Shown: positions 7,669 through 16,435, counted from the first letter of the stretch. The stretch is 34,490 bases of DNA from an uncultured Clostridium sp. (GCA_946497905.1 CAMMMI010000004.1:1-34490), one strand, 5' to 3'. The notes: generated by a model from the sequence alone, not told the origin. Program-made: numbers and translations.

Positions 7669-8585
7669 CTTATTCCCTCCAAAATAATTTTTATATTATT
7701 TTGTAAATTCTCTCTTCCCTTTATCCATATTGTTTGCTTATTTTTTCTAAACCATGTTAGTTGTCTTTTTGCATATCTTCTTGTTTCCATTTTTATTTTT
7801 TCGATCATTTCATCTTTTGTAAGTTTCCCTTCTAAATATTCCACAACTTCTTTATATCCTAATCCTTGCATTGCTGTTGGGAACTCTTTATATTTTTCTA
7901 ATATATTTTTTACTTCTTCTATTAAACCTTGTTGTATCATTATATCTACTCTTTTGTTTATTCTATTATATAATTCTTCTCTATCCCAATCTATAGCATA
8001 TACATGATAGTCATATTCCACTTCTTTTTTTCTTGATTCAATTTCTTGCTGTGTTTTGTTTTTCCCTGTCATATGATATATTTCTAATATCCTTAAAATC
8101 CTTTTTTTATCATTTGGACTTATTTTTTCTATTGCTTGTGGATCTATTTCTTTGGCTTTTTTGTATAAATATTCTAATCCTTTTTCTTTCACATTTTTTT
8201 CTAATTCTTTTCTATAATTTTTATCAAATTTTATATCTTGATATTCTATTTCATAAATCAAGCTATCTATATATAATCCTGTTCCACCAACTACTATTGG
8301 AGTTTTTCCCTTGCTTATAATTTCCTTTATTGCTTTTTTTGCATCTTTTTTATAATCTGCTACACTATATCTTTCATTAGGTGAAATAAAATCTATTAAA
8401 TAATGCTTTATTCCTTGCATTTCTTCTTGTGTTGGCTTTGCTGTTCCTATATTCATATCTTTGTAAATTTGCATAGAATCACAAGAAACTATTTCTCCAT
8501 TTATTTTTTTTGCTAGTTCTATAGATAATGATGTTTTTCCTGAAGCTGTTGGCCCACATATAACTATGACTTTTTCTTTACTCAT
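7665..8585 (-). CDS. miaA: tRNA dimethylallyltransferase
   Basis: MiaA adds an isopentenyl group to A37 of tRNAs that read UNN codons. From the chosen start it is 306 residues, normal for the family. It opens with the P-loop VIVICGPTASGKTSL, followed by SCDSMQIYKDMNIGTAKPT and VGGTGLYIDSLI, and ends with the tRNA-binding part ending TRRYAKRQLTWFRK. The ATG at 8585 is preferred to the one at 8606 because AAGGA lies about eight bases before it, while the upstream ATG has no ribosome binding site. mutL, a membrane gene and miaA form one run, and the stop overlaps the next start. Confidence 0.95.
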   Translation of the reverse strand: MSKEKVIVICGPTASGKTSLSIELAKKINGEIVSCDSMQIYKDMNIGTAKPTQEEMQGIKHYLIDFISPNERYSVADYKKDAKKAIKEIISKGKTPIVVGGTGLYIDSLIYEIEYQDIKFDKNYRKELEKNVKEKGLEYLYKKAKEIDPQAIEKISPNDKKRILRILEIYHMTGKNKTQQEIESRKKEVEYDYHVYAIDWDREELYNRINKRVDIMIQQGLIEEVKNILEKYKEFPTAMQGLGYKEVVEYLEGKLTKDEMIEKIKMETRRYAKRQLTWFRKNKQTIWIKGRENLQNNIKIILEGIS

Positions 8586-8637
8586 TTTTATTTTCCTTAT
8601 CCTCATATTATTTATTTTTTTAGCTATTTATAACAAT

Positions 8638-9096
8638 TTAATATTGGAATTGTACCATATTTTCTACATTTTTTTGAGTTTCATAAACATTTATAATACC
8701 TTTTTGTATATCTTTTAAATATCCACTTTCCATTATTAAGCATAATACAAGAACAACTATAATAACCATTATTCTTTTGCTTACCTGATTTTTTTCTATA
8801 TCCTCATCATTAATCCTACTTAATAATTTTGATATATATGGTAATACGATTAATGAATTTAATCCTGCAAATATTAGAATTAGCATATTACCTATATCTT
8901 TTTCCATTTCAGGATTCTCATATGTTATTCCTGTTTTTGATATATTAAATGTTATCATTGTTATTATATACATTACTATTAATCCTACAATTGTATAAAT
9001 AATTTTTTTACCATGTTCTATTCCACTTAAATTATGCCATGTCCATGCAAGTACTATTAAATATATTATTATTGTTGTAATTATTATTAATAACAT
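8638..9096 (-). CDS. Small integral membrane protein of unknown function
   Basis: 152 residues with about four hydrophobic segments: near 1-18, 31-50, 70-90 and 108-125. The loops are short and charged, and the C-terminal 25 residues look soluble. No family is recognised. It has a GGAG ribosome binding site seven bases before the ATG. It sits between mutL (21-base gap) and miaA (about 50 bases) in the same direction, so it is almost certainly expressed with them. Confidence 0.7.
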   Translation of the reverse strand: MLLIIITTIIIYLIVLAWTWHNLSGIEHGKKIIYTIVGLIVMYIITMITFNISKTGITYENPEMEKDIGNMLILIFAGLNSLIVLPYISKLLSRINDEDIEKNQVSKRIMVIIVVLVLCLIMESGYLKDIQKGIINVYETQKNVENMVQFQY

Positions 9097-9116
9097 TTTT
9101 TACTCCTTACATTAAA

Positions 9117-11546
9117 TTATTTTCTTGCAAATTTTCTTTCTATATCATATTTTGACATTTTTATTGCTGTTGGTCTTCCGTGTGGACATGTGAATGGGTT
9201 TGGTAATTCTAATAGCTTACTCATTAAACTATCCACTTCTTGTACTGTTAGTGCCATATTTGCTTTTACTGCTGCTTTACATGCTACTGTTGCTATGAAT
9301 TTTTCTTCTTTTTCTTGTTTTGCTGTCCTTGCTACTGTATTTATTTCATCTAATGTTTCCAGAAATAGTTCTTTTGTGTCTAAATCTATACATACTGTTG
9401 GCACTCCTGTTAGTTTTATTGTGTTTTCTCCAAATTCTTCTAGACTAAATCCTGCTTGTTTAAACATGTCAAAATTGTCTTTTGCTATTTCCATTTCTTT
9501 ATGTGTTAGTGTTATTATATCTGGTAATAATAACATTTGAGAATCTTTTGAATTATCACTATAATAATTTTTCTTTACTTTTTCGTACATAATTCTTTCA
9601 TGTGCTGCATGTTGATCTAATATGTACATTTCTTTATCTATTTCTAATATTATGTATGTTTTAAATACTATTCCTATAAATTTATATGTTGGTTTTTGAT
9701 ATTTTTCTTCTTTTTCAAATACTGATATATTATTTTTTACTATATCAATTGCATTTGCTCTTTTTTCTTTTTGTTCGTCTGTTTCTTTTTCTTCTTGAAT
9801 TGGTTTTCTTCCAAATAATTTTGCATACATTTCATCAAAATTTTCTGATACTACTTTTGGATTATTATTTAGTTCTTCCATTTTTTGTTTTATTTCTTTG
9901 AATTCCTGCTTTATCTCTGGATTTTCTATTTCTTCTATTTTTTTATTTTGTTCTTCTAATCTTTCTTCCGCTTTCTTCTTTTCTTCTTCAGTTAACTCAC
10001 TATTCTGCTCTAATTGGATATTTTGATTATCTGAATTTTGTTCTTTATTTTCGCTATAATCTATTTCATTTGTTTTCGTATCTTCTATTTTATTTTCATT
10101 TTTTAATTCTTCTTTATTAGTATTTTCTATTTGATTACTTTCTTTTTTGATGTCATAGTTATATTTTTCTGACTCCTCTTTTAATGAAACTGGTTCTATA
10201 TTTTTTTCTTTTAATTCTTGCTCTATTTTTTCTTTCATTTGTCTTAACTTATTTAATACATCTGATGTATCTATTGGCTGACCTATATTAGATTTTAAAT
10301 TGTCTTGCGTATTAGTTTCTGTCTTTTGATTATATACATCTTCTAAAATATTATTTGTTTTTATTCTACTTTCTTCTTCTGTATATTCTTCTATCTGTCT
10401 CTCATTTTGCTTTCTAAATCCAAACAATCCGCTTGAATTATTTTCTTTTTTAGATTCTTTTAGATTTCTCAATCTTTCGTCAAAAGTTAGTGTTCTATTA
10501 TTAACAAAATCATTAGTTTGTTCTTTTTCTAGTTTGTTTTCACTATTTGCTACTAACTCAGTTTTTAATAATGTGTCTTTTATTGCATGATATATTGATT
10601 GAAATATCTTATTTTCTTCTTCAAATCTAACTTCTAATTTAGCAGGATGGACATTTACATCAACTTTTGCTGGGTTAACTTCTAAATTTAATACAACAAA
10701 TCCAAATTTCCCAATTGGAATTAATCCTTTATATGCCTGTTCTGTTGCTGATGTAAGAATCTTGTCTTTTATATATCTTTTATTTACAAAAAATAACTGA
10801 TTAGATCTATTTGATCTTGCTATTTCTGGTTTTCCTACAACTCCAAAAATTTTTATATCTTCATATTTGTAGTCTACTTCCATAACAGCATTTGAAATAT
10901 CTTTTCCATATATGCTATATATTACTGTTTTTAAATCTCCATTTCCATTTGTTTGTATAACTGTTTTTCCTGTATTTATTAACTTAAATGCTATATTAGG
11001 ATTAACTAATGCAATTCTTGTTATTACATCTTCAATATATCCTGATTCTGTATAATCCTTTTTTAAGAATTTATATCTTACTGGTGTATTAAAAAATAAA
11101 TTTTTTACTGTTATTGATGTTCCTGTTGGGCATCCTGCTTCTTCTTTATTTAAAATATTTCCCGCTTCTACTACAACTCTGTATCCTATATCTTGTGTAC
11201 TTGTTTTTGATACTAATTCAACATTGCTAATTGCTGCTATACTTGCTAAAGCTTCTCCTCTAAATCCCATAGAAGTTACACTATTTAGATCATCTGCACT
11301 TCTAATTTTACTTGTAGCATGTCTTTCAAATGCAATTTCTAAATCATCTTGTGCTATCCCTTTACCATTATCAGTAACCTTTATGTATGATATTCCTCCA
11401 TTTTTTATTTCTACTGTTATGTTTGTAGCTCCTGCATCTATTGAATTTTCTACCATTTCTTTTATAACAGATGCTGGCCTTTCTATAACCTCACCAGCTG
11501 CTATTTTATTTATTGTTAATTCATCTAATAATACTATATTCCCCAT
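9117..11546 (-). CDS. mutL: DNA mismatch repair protein MutL with endonuclease motifs
   Basis: MutL couples mismatch recognition by MutS to strand cutting. The GHKL ATPase part is complete: ENSIDAGAT, DNGKGI (59-64), GFRGEAL (94-100) and NTPVRYKFLKK. The C-terminal dimerisation domain keeps the metal-dependent nickase motifs DQHAAHERIMYE (644-655), ACKAAVKAN (about 755) and CPHGRP (787-792), as expected in bacteria without MutH. At 809 residues it is longer than most MutL proteins because the linker (about 330-590) is a very long Glu/Asn/Lys/Gln-rich, probably disordered stretch. No mutS lies in the window. AAAGGAA precedes the ATG. Confidence 0.97.
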   Translation of the reverse strand: MGNIVLLDELTINKIAAGEVIERPASVIKEMVENSIDAGATNITVEIKNGGISYIKVTDNGKGIAQDDLEIAFERHATSKIRSADDLNSVTSMGFRGEALASIAAISNVELVSKTSTQDIGYRVVVEAGNILNKEEAGCPTGTSITVKNLFFNTPVRYKFLKKDYTESGYIEDVITRIALVNPNIAFKLINTGKTVIQTNGNGDLKTVIYSIYGKDISNAVMEVDYKYEDIKIFGVVGKPEIARSNRSNQLFFVNKRYIKDKILTSATEQAYKGLIPIGKFGFVVLNLEVNPAKVDVNVHPAKLEVRFEEENKIFQSIYHAIKDTLLKTELVANSENKLEKEQTNDFVNNRTLTFDERLRNLKESKKENNSSGLFGFRKQNERQIEEYTEEESRIKTNNILEDVYNQKTETNTQDNLKSNIGQPIDTSDVLNKLRQMKEKIEQELKEKNIEPVSLKEESEKYNYDIKKESNQIENTNKEELKNENKIEDTKTNEIDYSENKEQNSDNQNIQLEQNSELTEEEKKKAEERLEEQNKKIEEIENPEIKQEFKEIKQKMEELNNNPKVVSENFDEMYAKLFGRKPIQEEKETDEQKEKRANAIDIVKNNISVFEKEEKYQKPTYKFIGIVFKTYIILEIDKEMYILDQHAAHERIMYEKVKKNYYSDNSKDSQMLLLPDIITLTHKEMEIAKDNFDMFKQAGFSLEEFGENTIKLTGVPTVCIDLDTKELFLETLDEINTVARTAKQEKEEKFIATVACKAAVKANMALTVQEVDSLMSKLLELPNPFTCPHGRPTAIKMSKYDIERKFARK

Positions 11547-11590
11547 TTTTATTCCATTCCTTTCCTAGCATTTGTTAGAGCGAAGCGATG

Positions 11591-11694
11591 TTCTTGAATA
11601 GGAAACAATATGAAACTTTAAGTTACTTAGGCTCAAAGTGAAAATAAACAATTTTTATTTTCAAAAGAAAAATCGAGTTTTTCCTATTCAAGAA
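11591..11694. repeat. 104-base palindrome between mutL and the SecF-like gene
   Basis: TTCTTGAATAGGAAA at 11591-11605 is repeated in inverted form at 11680-11694 (15 bases, exact). An inner hairpin GAAAATAAA/TTTATTTTC (11640-11648 and 11654-11662) lies within. The architecture resembles the elements at 6104 and 12376, but the arm sequences differ. The right arm runs into the SecF-like terminator, and the left arm lies about 45 bases upstream of mutL, so as RNA it would be part of the mutL leader. Confidence 0.75.
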
Positions 11695-11713
11695 AAAAAG
11701 GGCGTCCCCTTTT
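11693..11713 (-). terminator. Intrinsic terminator after the SecF-like gene
   Basis: The minus strand reads AAAAGGGGACGCCCTTTTTTT directly after the stop codon. It differs by one base from the terminator after sepF, including flanking bases. Confidence 0.7.
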
Positions 11714-11715
11714 CC

Positions 11716-12342
11716 CTATTTTTCAAATTTTGTTGTTATTCCTATTAGTGTAAGCATATATACTATTAATACTAATGGTATAGTTAACCTTCCTATTGGT
11801 ATTCTTGTTATTGCTATTATACTTAACAATACTAATTGTGTTAGAATACATATTACTATTGTTTTTAATATTACTTTTAATGGATTTAGTTTATAGTATT
11901 TTATTGCCATATAGATTATTATTATAACTGTTGCTATAATAAATGGTGCTATATATGGTTTTATTATGTCTCTTCCTCTTGTATGTGGAATTGTTAATAT
12001 TTCTGTACTTTCTGCTAATAATTCTGTTCCATATTTTTCGTTTACTTTTTCTACTATGCTATTTCTTTGTTCTTCTGTTATTTCTTTTGCTATAATACAT
12101 ACTGTGTCTTTATATAATTCTACTTTTTGTATTATTACTTTTTGATTTTGTAATATTTCATCTGTAATACTTTTTATATCTGATATTTCGAATTCTTTTT
12201 CTAAATTTAATTCTATTTTTTGTGTTTTCTCATACCTTAAATCAAAATTTAGTCCTATATTTGCTGTTACTATTATCCCTGCTATTATTACTAATATTAA
12301 AATTATAATAAGTATTTTATTTTTTGTTGTTAAATTTTTCAT
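11716..12342 (-). CDS. secF: Shortened SecF-like translocase subunit
   Basis: 208 residues from the chosen ATG at 12342, which has GGA-type pairing upstream; a GTG at 12369 is also open. A membrane segment (about 8-27) is followed by an outside domain like the SecF periplasmic domain, then HTRGRDIIKPYIAPFIIATVIIIIY, which matches the conserved start of the second SecF membrane segment. About three membrane segments follow and the protein ends. Normal SecF is near 300 residues with six segments, so the C-terminal half is missing. Its place after HD and SecD genes supports the SecF assignment, but sequence similarity is weak and it may be functionally altered. Confidence 0.6.
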   Translation of the reverse strand: MKNLTTKNKILIIILILVIIAGIIVTANIGLNFDLRYEKTQKIELNLEKEFEISDIKSITDEILQNQKVIIQKVELYKDTVCIIAKEITEEQRNSIVEKVNEKYGTELLAESTEILTIPHTRGRDIIKPYIAPFIIATVIIIIYMAIKYYKLNPLKVILKTIVICILTQLVLLSIIAITRIPIGRLTIPLVLIVYMLTLIGITTKFEK

Positions 12343-12375
12343 TTTTACCATCTTTCCTTTCTTAGGCACAAATCT

Positions 12376-12499
12376 GGTTGGAAAAGAATTAAATTTTGGC
12401 TAGGCAAACGAGTTTGAAATTTATGAGGCGTACTTTTTGTACGTTGATTAAATTTCAAATGAAGTTTAACGACGCCAAAATTGTAATTATTTTTCAACC
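12376..12499. repeat. 124-base nested palindrome between secD and secF
   Basis: Arms of about 25 bases (GGTTGgAAAA, AATTA and TTTTGGC blocks at 12376-12400) pair with 12475-12499 with only a few mismatches and one bulge. Inner blocks TTGAAATTTA/TAAATTTCAA and the tip CGTAC-ttttt-GTACG continue the fold. It occupies most of the gap between SecD and SecF-like genes, inside what is usually one operon. It may set relative expression, end transcription or stabilise the upstream RNA, or it may simply be an inserted palindromic element. Confidence 0.85.
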
Positions 12500-12574
12500 T
12501 TTTACCTCAATCCTTTCATGCAGATAATTCGGTTCTTCATCTTTTCATTTTTTATATTATGTTTATTTTATGTC

Positions 12575-14023
12575 TTACCTATTTTCAATTATTTTAAATA
12601 TATTTTTTGTTATAATATAATTATATATCGCCATTAGTAATATTCCCCAGAACATTACCATTCCAAAGCTACTAATAGGTGTCCAATTTATAAATGTAAA
12701 TGTAATTACTGTTATACAAATTGGTATTATTCTTATAAAGAATTTTTTATTTGTTTCTTTGTTTATTTGGTCTATTTCTTTGTCTTTTTCTTTCTTTATT
12801 TTTGATAATATACTATTAATAAATATATAATTTAATATTAGTATTAATCCTATTCCAAATAGTCCTTCTATTGATAATATTACATTTGTATATCTTATAA
12901 CTAATAAGAATAATGAAGCTAATCCAACATATGAAAATACTCCTAATATTCCTAATGTTTTAAATCTTATTATTAATATTATTAATGCTACCGCTACAAT
13001 TGCTAATACTACATATTGTACTATTTGTAATTGTTCATCTGTTATATCTGAAAAAATATATTCATTTCCTTCTAAACTATATTTTAATGGCATATTTCCA
13101 CAATCTAAAACTATTGCCATTCCACTAGCTTTTTGCACATTTTCAGTTAATGATTTTTCATCTGATGTAGCTTGTCCTACTGTTAATTGTAAAGTTCCTG
13201 TTCTTAATGGTTCATCAAAACTTGTTGTCATTATTTCTTCATCATCTATCATCATTGTTATTTCTTTTGCTTGTTCTTCGCTTTCTGATGATGTATCATC
13301 TGCTGCTGAATTTTCGTCTGTAGTATTTTCATCTGCTGTTGTATTATCTGTATTTTCTTCATCTTCTTCAGTTTTGTAATTTGTACTTATTTCTTCTAGT
13401 TTTTTAGCTCCATCTTTTGTAAATTCTATACTTAGGTATATAGATGTTCCAGCTGTTCCTGTAGATGAAGTTGATCCATACATTACATCTACTTTCTTTA
13501 TATCATTATTATCCATTAATACTTCTTGTGTTTGGCTATCTACTATTTCAAATTTTCCCATTGATGTCAGACTACTTATAACAAAATCTGTATCGTCATT
13601 ATCTGTTAATTCTATAACAATATCTCCATTTGTTTCATCTAATTTTATTGTATAGTTATTTACTTTTAATTCTTGTAATCTTTTTTCTATTATTCTTTTT
13701 GAAGTTTCGTAATTTTCTTTATTTAATGTTTCATCTTTATTGTATGGCTCTTCTTCTTTTGTATAACCTTTTTGTGTAAGTTCCTCATCTGTAAGATCTT
13801 CTGCATCTTTTACTTCTTTTCCTTCTCCATCTTTTATTACAGTTCTTGTCCCACTATCTAATTTTAATCTTATTACTCTTGCACCTTCTAAATCCATTGC
13901 ATATGAATATTCTTTTACTTTATCTTCCATTCTATTTTGTGTATGAACATATACACCAAAAAAAGCTATCATTGTTATTAATATAATTGTTAATATAAAT
14001 GTAATAATTTTAATTTTTTTCAT
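12575..14023 (-). CDS. secD: SecD-like protein translocase subunit
   Basis: 482 residues. An N-terminal membrane segment (about 5-25) is followed by DLEGARVIRLKLD and a large outside region with the SecD pattern: a P1 base with TSKRIIEKRLQELKVNNYTI, a head, and a return through SLTENVQKASGMAIVLDCG and MPLKYSLE. About five membrane segments follow (from about residue 330). SecD with SecF uses the proton or sodium gradient to help late steps of Sec export. A low-complexity Asp/Glu/Asn/Thr insert at about 215-250 is unusual. The membrane half is recognisable but divergent. GGAGG lies six bases before the ATG, and the gene follows the HD gene after 16 bases. Confidence 0.8.
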   Translation of the reverse strand: MKKIKIITFILTIILITMIAFFGVYVHTQNRMEDKVKEYSYAMDLEGARVIRLKLDSGTRTVIKDGEGKEVKDAEDLTDEELTQKGYTKEEEPYNKDETLNKENYETSKRIIEKRLQELKVNNYTIKLDETNGDIVIELTDNDDTDFVISSLTSMGKFEIVDSQTQEVLMDNNDIKKVDVMYGSTSSTGTAGTSIYLSIEFTKDGAKKLEEISTNYKTEEDEENTDNTTADENTTDENSAADDTSSESEEQAKEITMMIDDEEIMTTSFDEPLRTGTLQLTVGQATSDEKSLTENVQKASGMAIVLDCGNMPLKYSLEGNEYIFSDITDEQLQIVQYVVLAIVAVALIILIIRFKTLGILGVFSYVGLASLFLLVIRYTNVILSIEGLFGIGLILILNYIFINSILSKIKKEKDKEIDQINKETNKKFFIRIIPICITVITFTFINWTPISSFGMVMFWGILLMAIYNYIITKNIFKIIENR

Positions 14024-14039
14024 TTTTTAATTCCTCCGT

Positions 14040-14699
14040 TTATAATAATTTTGTACCATTTATAACTAATTCAAACCATATTTTTAAATATTTTGCGGCA
14101 TATTTACTCATCATTGTTCTATCCATAAATATTTCAAAATAGTCCAGTACGGGACATAATTTTGTATCTATTGTTAGATTTAATAATATTTTTCTTTCTT
14201 CAACATTTAAATCTAATTCTGCATTTGTTACTGCATAATTTACTCTATCATGAATATCAAATGTTGAAAGATTTTTGTTTGTAACCCTGTCTCTATGAAC
14301 ATCAGATTTATCAGCAAGTATTATAGCTGCTGAAATATCACTTACCGCTGTTCCTGTATTTTCATCATGATTACCTATTGCCATCATTATTTCTGTTCTT
14401 TCTTCGACTGGCATTCCCATATCTTTTAATATGTTGTATGCAAGTATTGCTCCACTATGAGCATGGTCAGTTCTATTTACAGAGTTTCCGATATCATGTA
14501 AATATCCAGCTATTTTTGCAAGTTCTACCGTTCTTTCTGGATAACCCAACTTTTCTAAAATGTCTCCTGCTCTCTTTGATACTATTGATATATGTCTATG
14601 GCTGTGTTCTGTATAGCCTAAGCCATCTAATTGCTTTTGTGCACCTTTTATTAGTGCTTCAACTTCTTCATTCTTTCTCACTTCTTGTAAAGTTATCAT
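14040..14699 (-). CDS. HD-domain phosphohydrolase
   Basis: 219 residues with an HD-superfamily metal site: EHSHRHISIV (about 31-40), GYLHDIGNSVNR (about 65-76), then HAHSGAI, and NHDENTG. HD proteins hydrolyse phosphate bonds of nucleotides or cyclic nucleotides; the substrate cannot be read from the sequence. No membrane segment is visible. It has a strong AAGGAGG site seven bases upstream and its own promoter. The order HD protein, SecD, SecF is a recurrent arrangement in Clostridia, which supports identification of the next two genes. Confidence 0.85.
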   Translation of the reverse strand: MITLQEVRKNEEVEALIKGAQKQLDGLGYTEHSHRHISIVSKRAGDILEKLGYPERTVELAKIAGYLHDIGNSVNRTDHAHSGAILAYNILKDMGMPVEERTEIMMAIGNHDENTGTAVSDISAAIILADKSDVHRDRVTNKNLSTFDIHDRVNYAVTNAELDLNVEERKILLNLTIDTKLCPVLDYFEIFMDRTMMSKYAAKYLKIWFELVINGTKLL

Positions 14700-14727
14700 T
14701 TTGGCCTCCTTGTTTTTGTCTTTCTAA

Positions 14728-14756
14728 ATTTTATATTAAAAATAAAAAAATATCAA
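14728..14756 (-). promoter_or_regulatory. Probable sigma-A promoter for the HD-secD-secF operon
   Basis: On the minus strand TTGATA (14751-14756), a 17-base spacer and TAAAAT (14728-14733) stand about 30 bases before the HD gene start. Confidence 0.5.
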
Positions 14757-14784
14757 CTACTTTTTTAAAAAATATTAAAATAAT

Positions 14785-14829
14785 AAAGGACTATTATTTG
14801 TATATCTATATTACAAATCTTAGTCCTTT
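14785..14829 (-). terminator. Terminator-like hairpin after the fibre operon
   Basis: AAAGGACTA (14785-14793) pairs with TAGTCCTTT (14821-14829); an inner ATTTGTA/TACAAAT helix extends it. It starts ten bases past the stop of the second TasA-like gene. The T run on the minus strand is interrupted, so efficiency is uncertain. Confidence 0.55.
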
Positions 14830-14838
14830 TATAAATGT

Positions 14839-15435
14839 TTATTCTTCACCAATCACATAAATATCAAAATTATATTTATTTATATTTTTTCCATCTTTAG
14901 TATCTTCAAAATCATCTATATTATTCGTACTATATTCCCACCTCCAGTTTATTCTTATATTTTTTTGATTATTAGCTTTTATATTCCCTACTAATACTTT
15001 TTCTAATTCTTCCAATGATGAATATTTAGTATCATCATTTTCTATATAAAATATTAAGTTTTTAGGTTTTGTATTTTTACTCACAAATCTTATTCTATAT
15101 TTAGAATTTTTATTTGATTTTAATATTACGTTAAAAAATCCTTCTGTACCTGGTGCAATCAATTCCTTTACCAGAGTTTTGGGATTAATTGTATTTGTTA
15201 AATTTACATTTTTCATTTGTAGATTATTGTATTTTACATCAAATATATATGTTTCTCCTTCAAAATGTTCAATATCACTTGTAATTTGATTATTTTTATC
15301 TGAATTACTAAATATTTTAAAGAATATAAAATCATCTTGAAATGTGCTTATAATATTAGACTTTTTCATAAATATAAACAATATTATCCCTATTATTACT
15401 AATATTATTATGATTATTAATTTTTTCTTTTTCAT
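14839..15435 (-). CDS. TasA/camelysin-like exported protein (second of the operon)
   Basis: 198 residues from the ATG at 15435, chosen because AGGAG precedes it by a few bases; the longer frame to 15483 would overlap the preceding gene. A basic tail and membrane segment (about 1-24) lead to an outside beta-rich domain. It shares clear signatures with the protein at 16428-17015: APGTEG followed by F, then a KxTKPKNL/STKPQNL block, SLEELEKVLVGNIKANNQKN against ITELQEDLKGTINANDQE, and WRWEYSTN against WKWAYEIG. It is therefore a divergent paralogue, probably a minor or anchoring fibre component. It lacks a clean SipW-type cleavage site, so it may stay membrane-attached. Confidence 0.7.
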   Translation of the reverse strand: MKKKKLIIIIILVIIGIILFIFMKKSNIISTFQDDFIFFKIFSNSDKNNQITSDIEHFEGETYIFDVKYNNLQMKNVNLTNTINPKTLVKELIAPGTEGFFNVILKSNKNSKYRIRFVSKNTKPKNLIFYIENDDTKYSSLEELEKVLVGNIKANNQKNIRINWRWEYSTNNIDDFEDTKDGKNINKYNFDIYVIGEE

Positions 15436-15469
15436 GTTTTCTCCTAGTTTTTGTGATGTTTCTATAATA

Positions 15470-15976
15470 TTAAATATGCTCATTTTGTTCTGAATGAACC
15501 TTTATTTGTACATCTTGTATTATTTCTTCTGTAGAGGTAGATTTTGTTTTATCATAGATTATTTCTAACCTATAGTTTTGTTCTTCTTTTTGATTTTTGG
15601 TTAATTGTATTTCTTGTGTTTTATTATTCAATAGTGGTATTTCTTGATTGTTTTTATACATTTTAAATGATATAGTTTCATCATATTTTGAAATAATCTC
15701 TATCCAATATTTTAATTCTATTTGATTTACTTGGTTTTCTTCATTATAGTTTTTTACTTTAAAATCATAATATCCTGTATTTTTTATTGTAGTTATATCT
15801 ATAGTTGGATTATTTTCTACTATAATTATTGGTTTTGCAATTTGTGTTGTTGTATTTACTTTAACATTTGTCATTCCTTTACCTATACTATAACCTGTAA
15901 AAAATAAAAGAATTACTATTATTGTTACTATTATTAATGTTATTGTTTTTCCATTTTTTATTTTTATTAATCTCAT
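15470..15976 (-). CDS. Membrane-anchored exported protein of the fibre operon
   Basis: 168 residues from the ATG at 15976, chosen for the GGAG site six bases upstream; a longer frame to 16006 lacks one. A short basic tail and a hydrophobic segment (about 10-32) are followed by an all-beta-looking outside domain with KNTGYYDFKVKNYNEEN and IELKYWIEIIS. The pattern recalls camelysin/TasA-type domains, but I cannot find the signature blocks shared by the other two proteins. It lies 39 bases after the signal peptidase and before the second TasA-like gene. Possible roles are a fibre adaptor, a minor subunit or a wall anchor; none is shown by the sequence. Confidence 0.65.
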   Translation of the reverse strand: MRLIKIKNGKTITLIIVTIIVILLFFTGYSIGKGMTNVKVNTTTQIAKPIIIVENNPTIDITTIKNTGYYDFKVKNYNEENQVNQIELKYWIEIISKYDETISFKMYKNNQEIPLLNNKTQEIQLTKNQKEEQNYRLEIIYDKTKSTSTEEIIQDVQIKVHSEQNEHI

Positions 15977-16015
15977 CCACTTCTCCTTTTCTATCAGACT
16001 TATCAATAAGTTACA

Positions 16016-16435
16016 TTAGAATTGTATTTTCATTATAACTTTTCCTAATATTTGTGAATATGTAACTTTTTTCTCATCTTTTGTATTATTATTATCTCCT
16101 TTCGTATAAAATTCATTTTCACATTTTTCTATAATTCTATGTGTTATGAAGTTTCCGCTTTCGTCTACAAAAGTAACTATATCTCCTATACTATATTCTT
16201 TTTCCTTTTTTATAATTATGATATCATTTTTCTTAAATTCTGGTATCATGCTATTGGATTCGATTTTAAGAATTTGTATTCCAAATGGACTGATATTAAT
16301 ATTTTCTGAAAAAAGACTTAGATATATGATTATAAAAATAGAGAATAAAATAAAAATAAATAATATATTATATAATGTTTTTTCCATTTTGATTTTATTA
16401 ATTTTTGTATTCATTTGTATTTTTTTATTATGCAT
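16016..16435 (-). CDS. sipW: SipW-type signal peptidase I
   Basis: 139 residues. One membrane segment (about 22-43) precedes the S26 catalytic region: IESNSMIPEFKKNDIIII with nucleophile Ser62, IVTFVDESG, ITHRIIE with His99, and YTKGDNN with Asp114. The His in place of the usual Lys base marks the archaeal/ER-type branch to which SipW belongs. SipW removes the signal peptides of TasA-family fibre proteins. Its ATG overlaps the end of the upstream TasA-like gene by eight bases and has no good ribosome binding site of its own, so translation is likely coupled. The tight link makes the TasA-like protein its probable substrate. Confidence 0.88.
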   Translation of the reverse strand: MHNKKIQMNTKINKIKMEKTLYNILFIFILFSIFIIIYLSLFSENINISPFGIQILKIESNSMIPEFKKNDIIIIKKEKEYSIGDIVTFVDESGNFITHRIIEKCENEFYTKGDNNNTKDEKKVTYSQILGKVIMKIQF

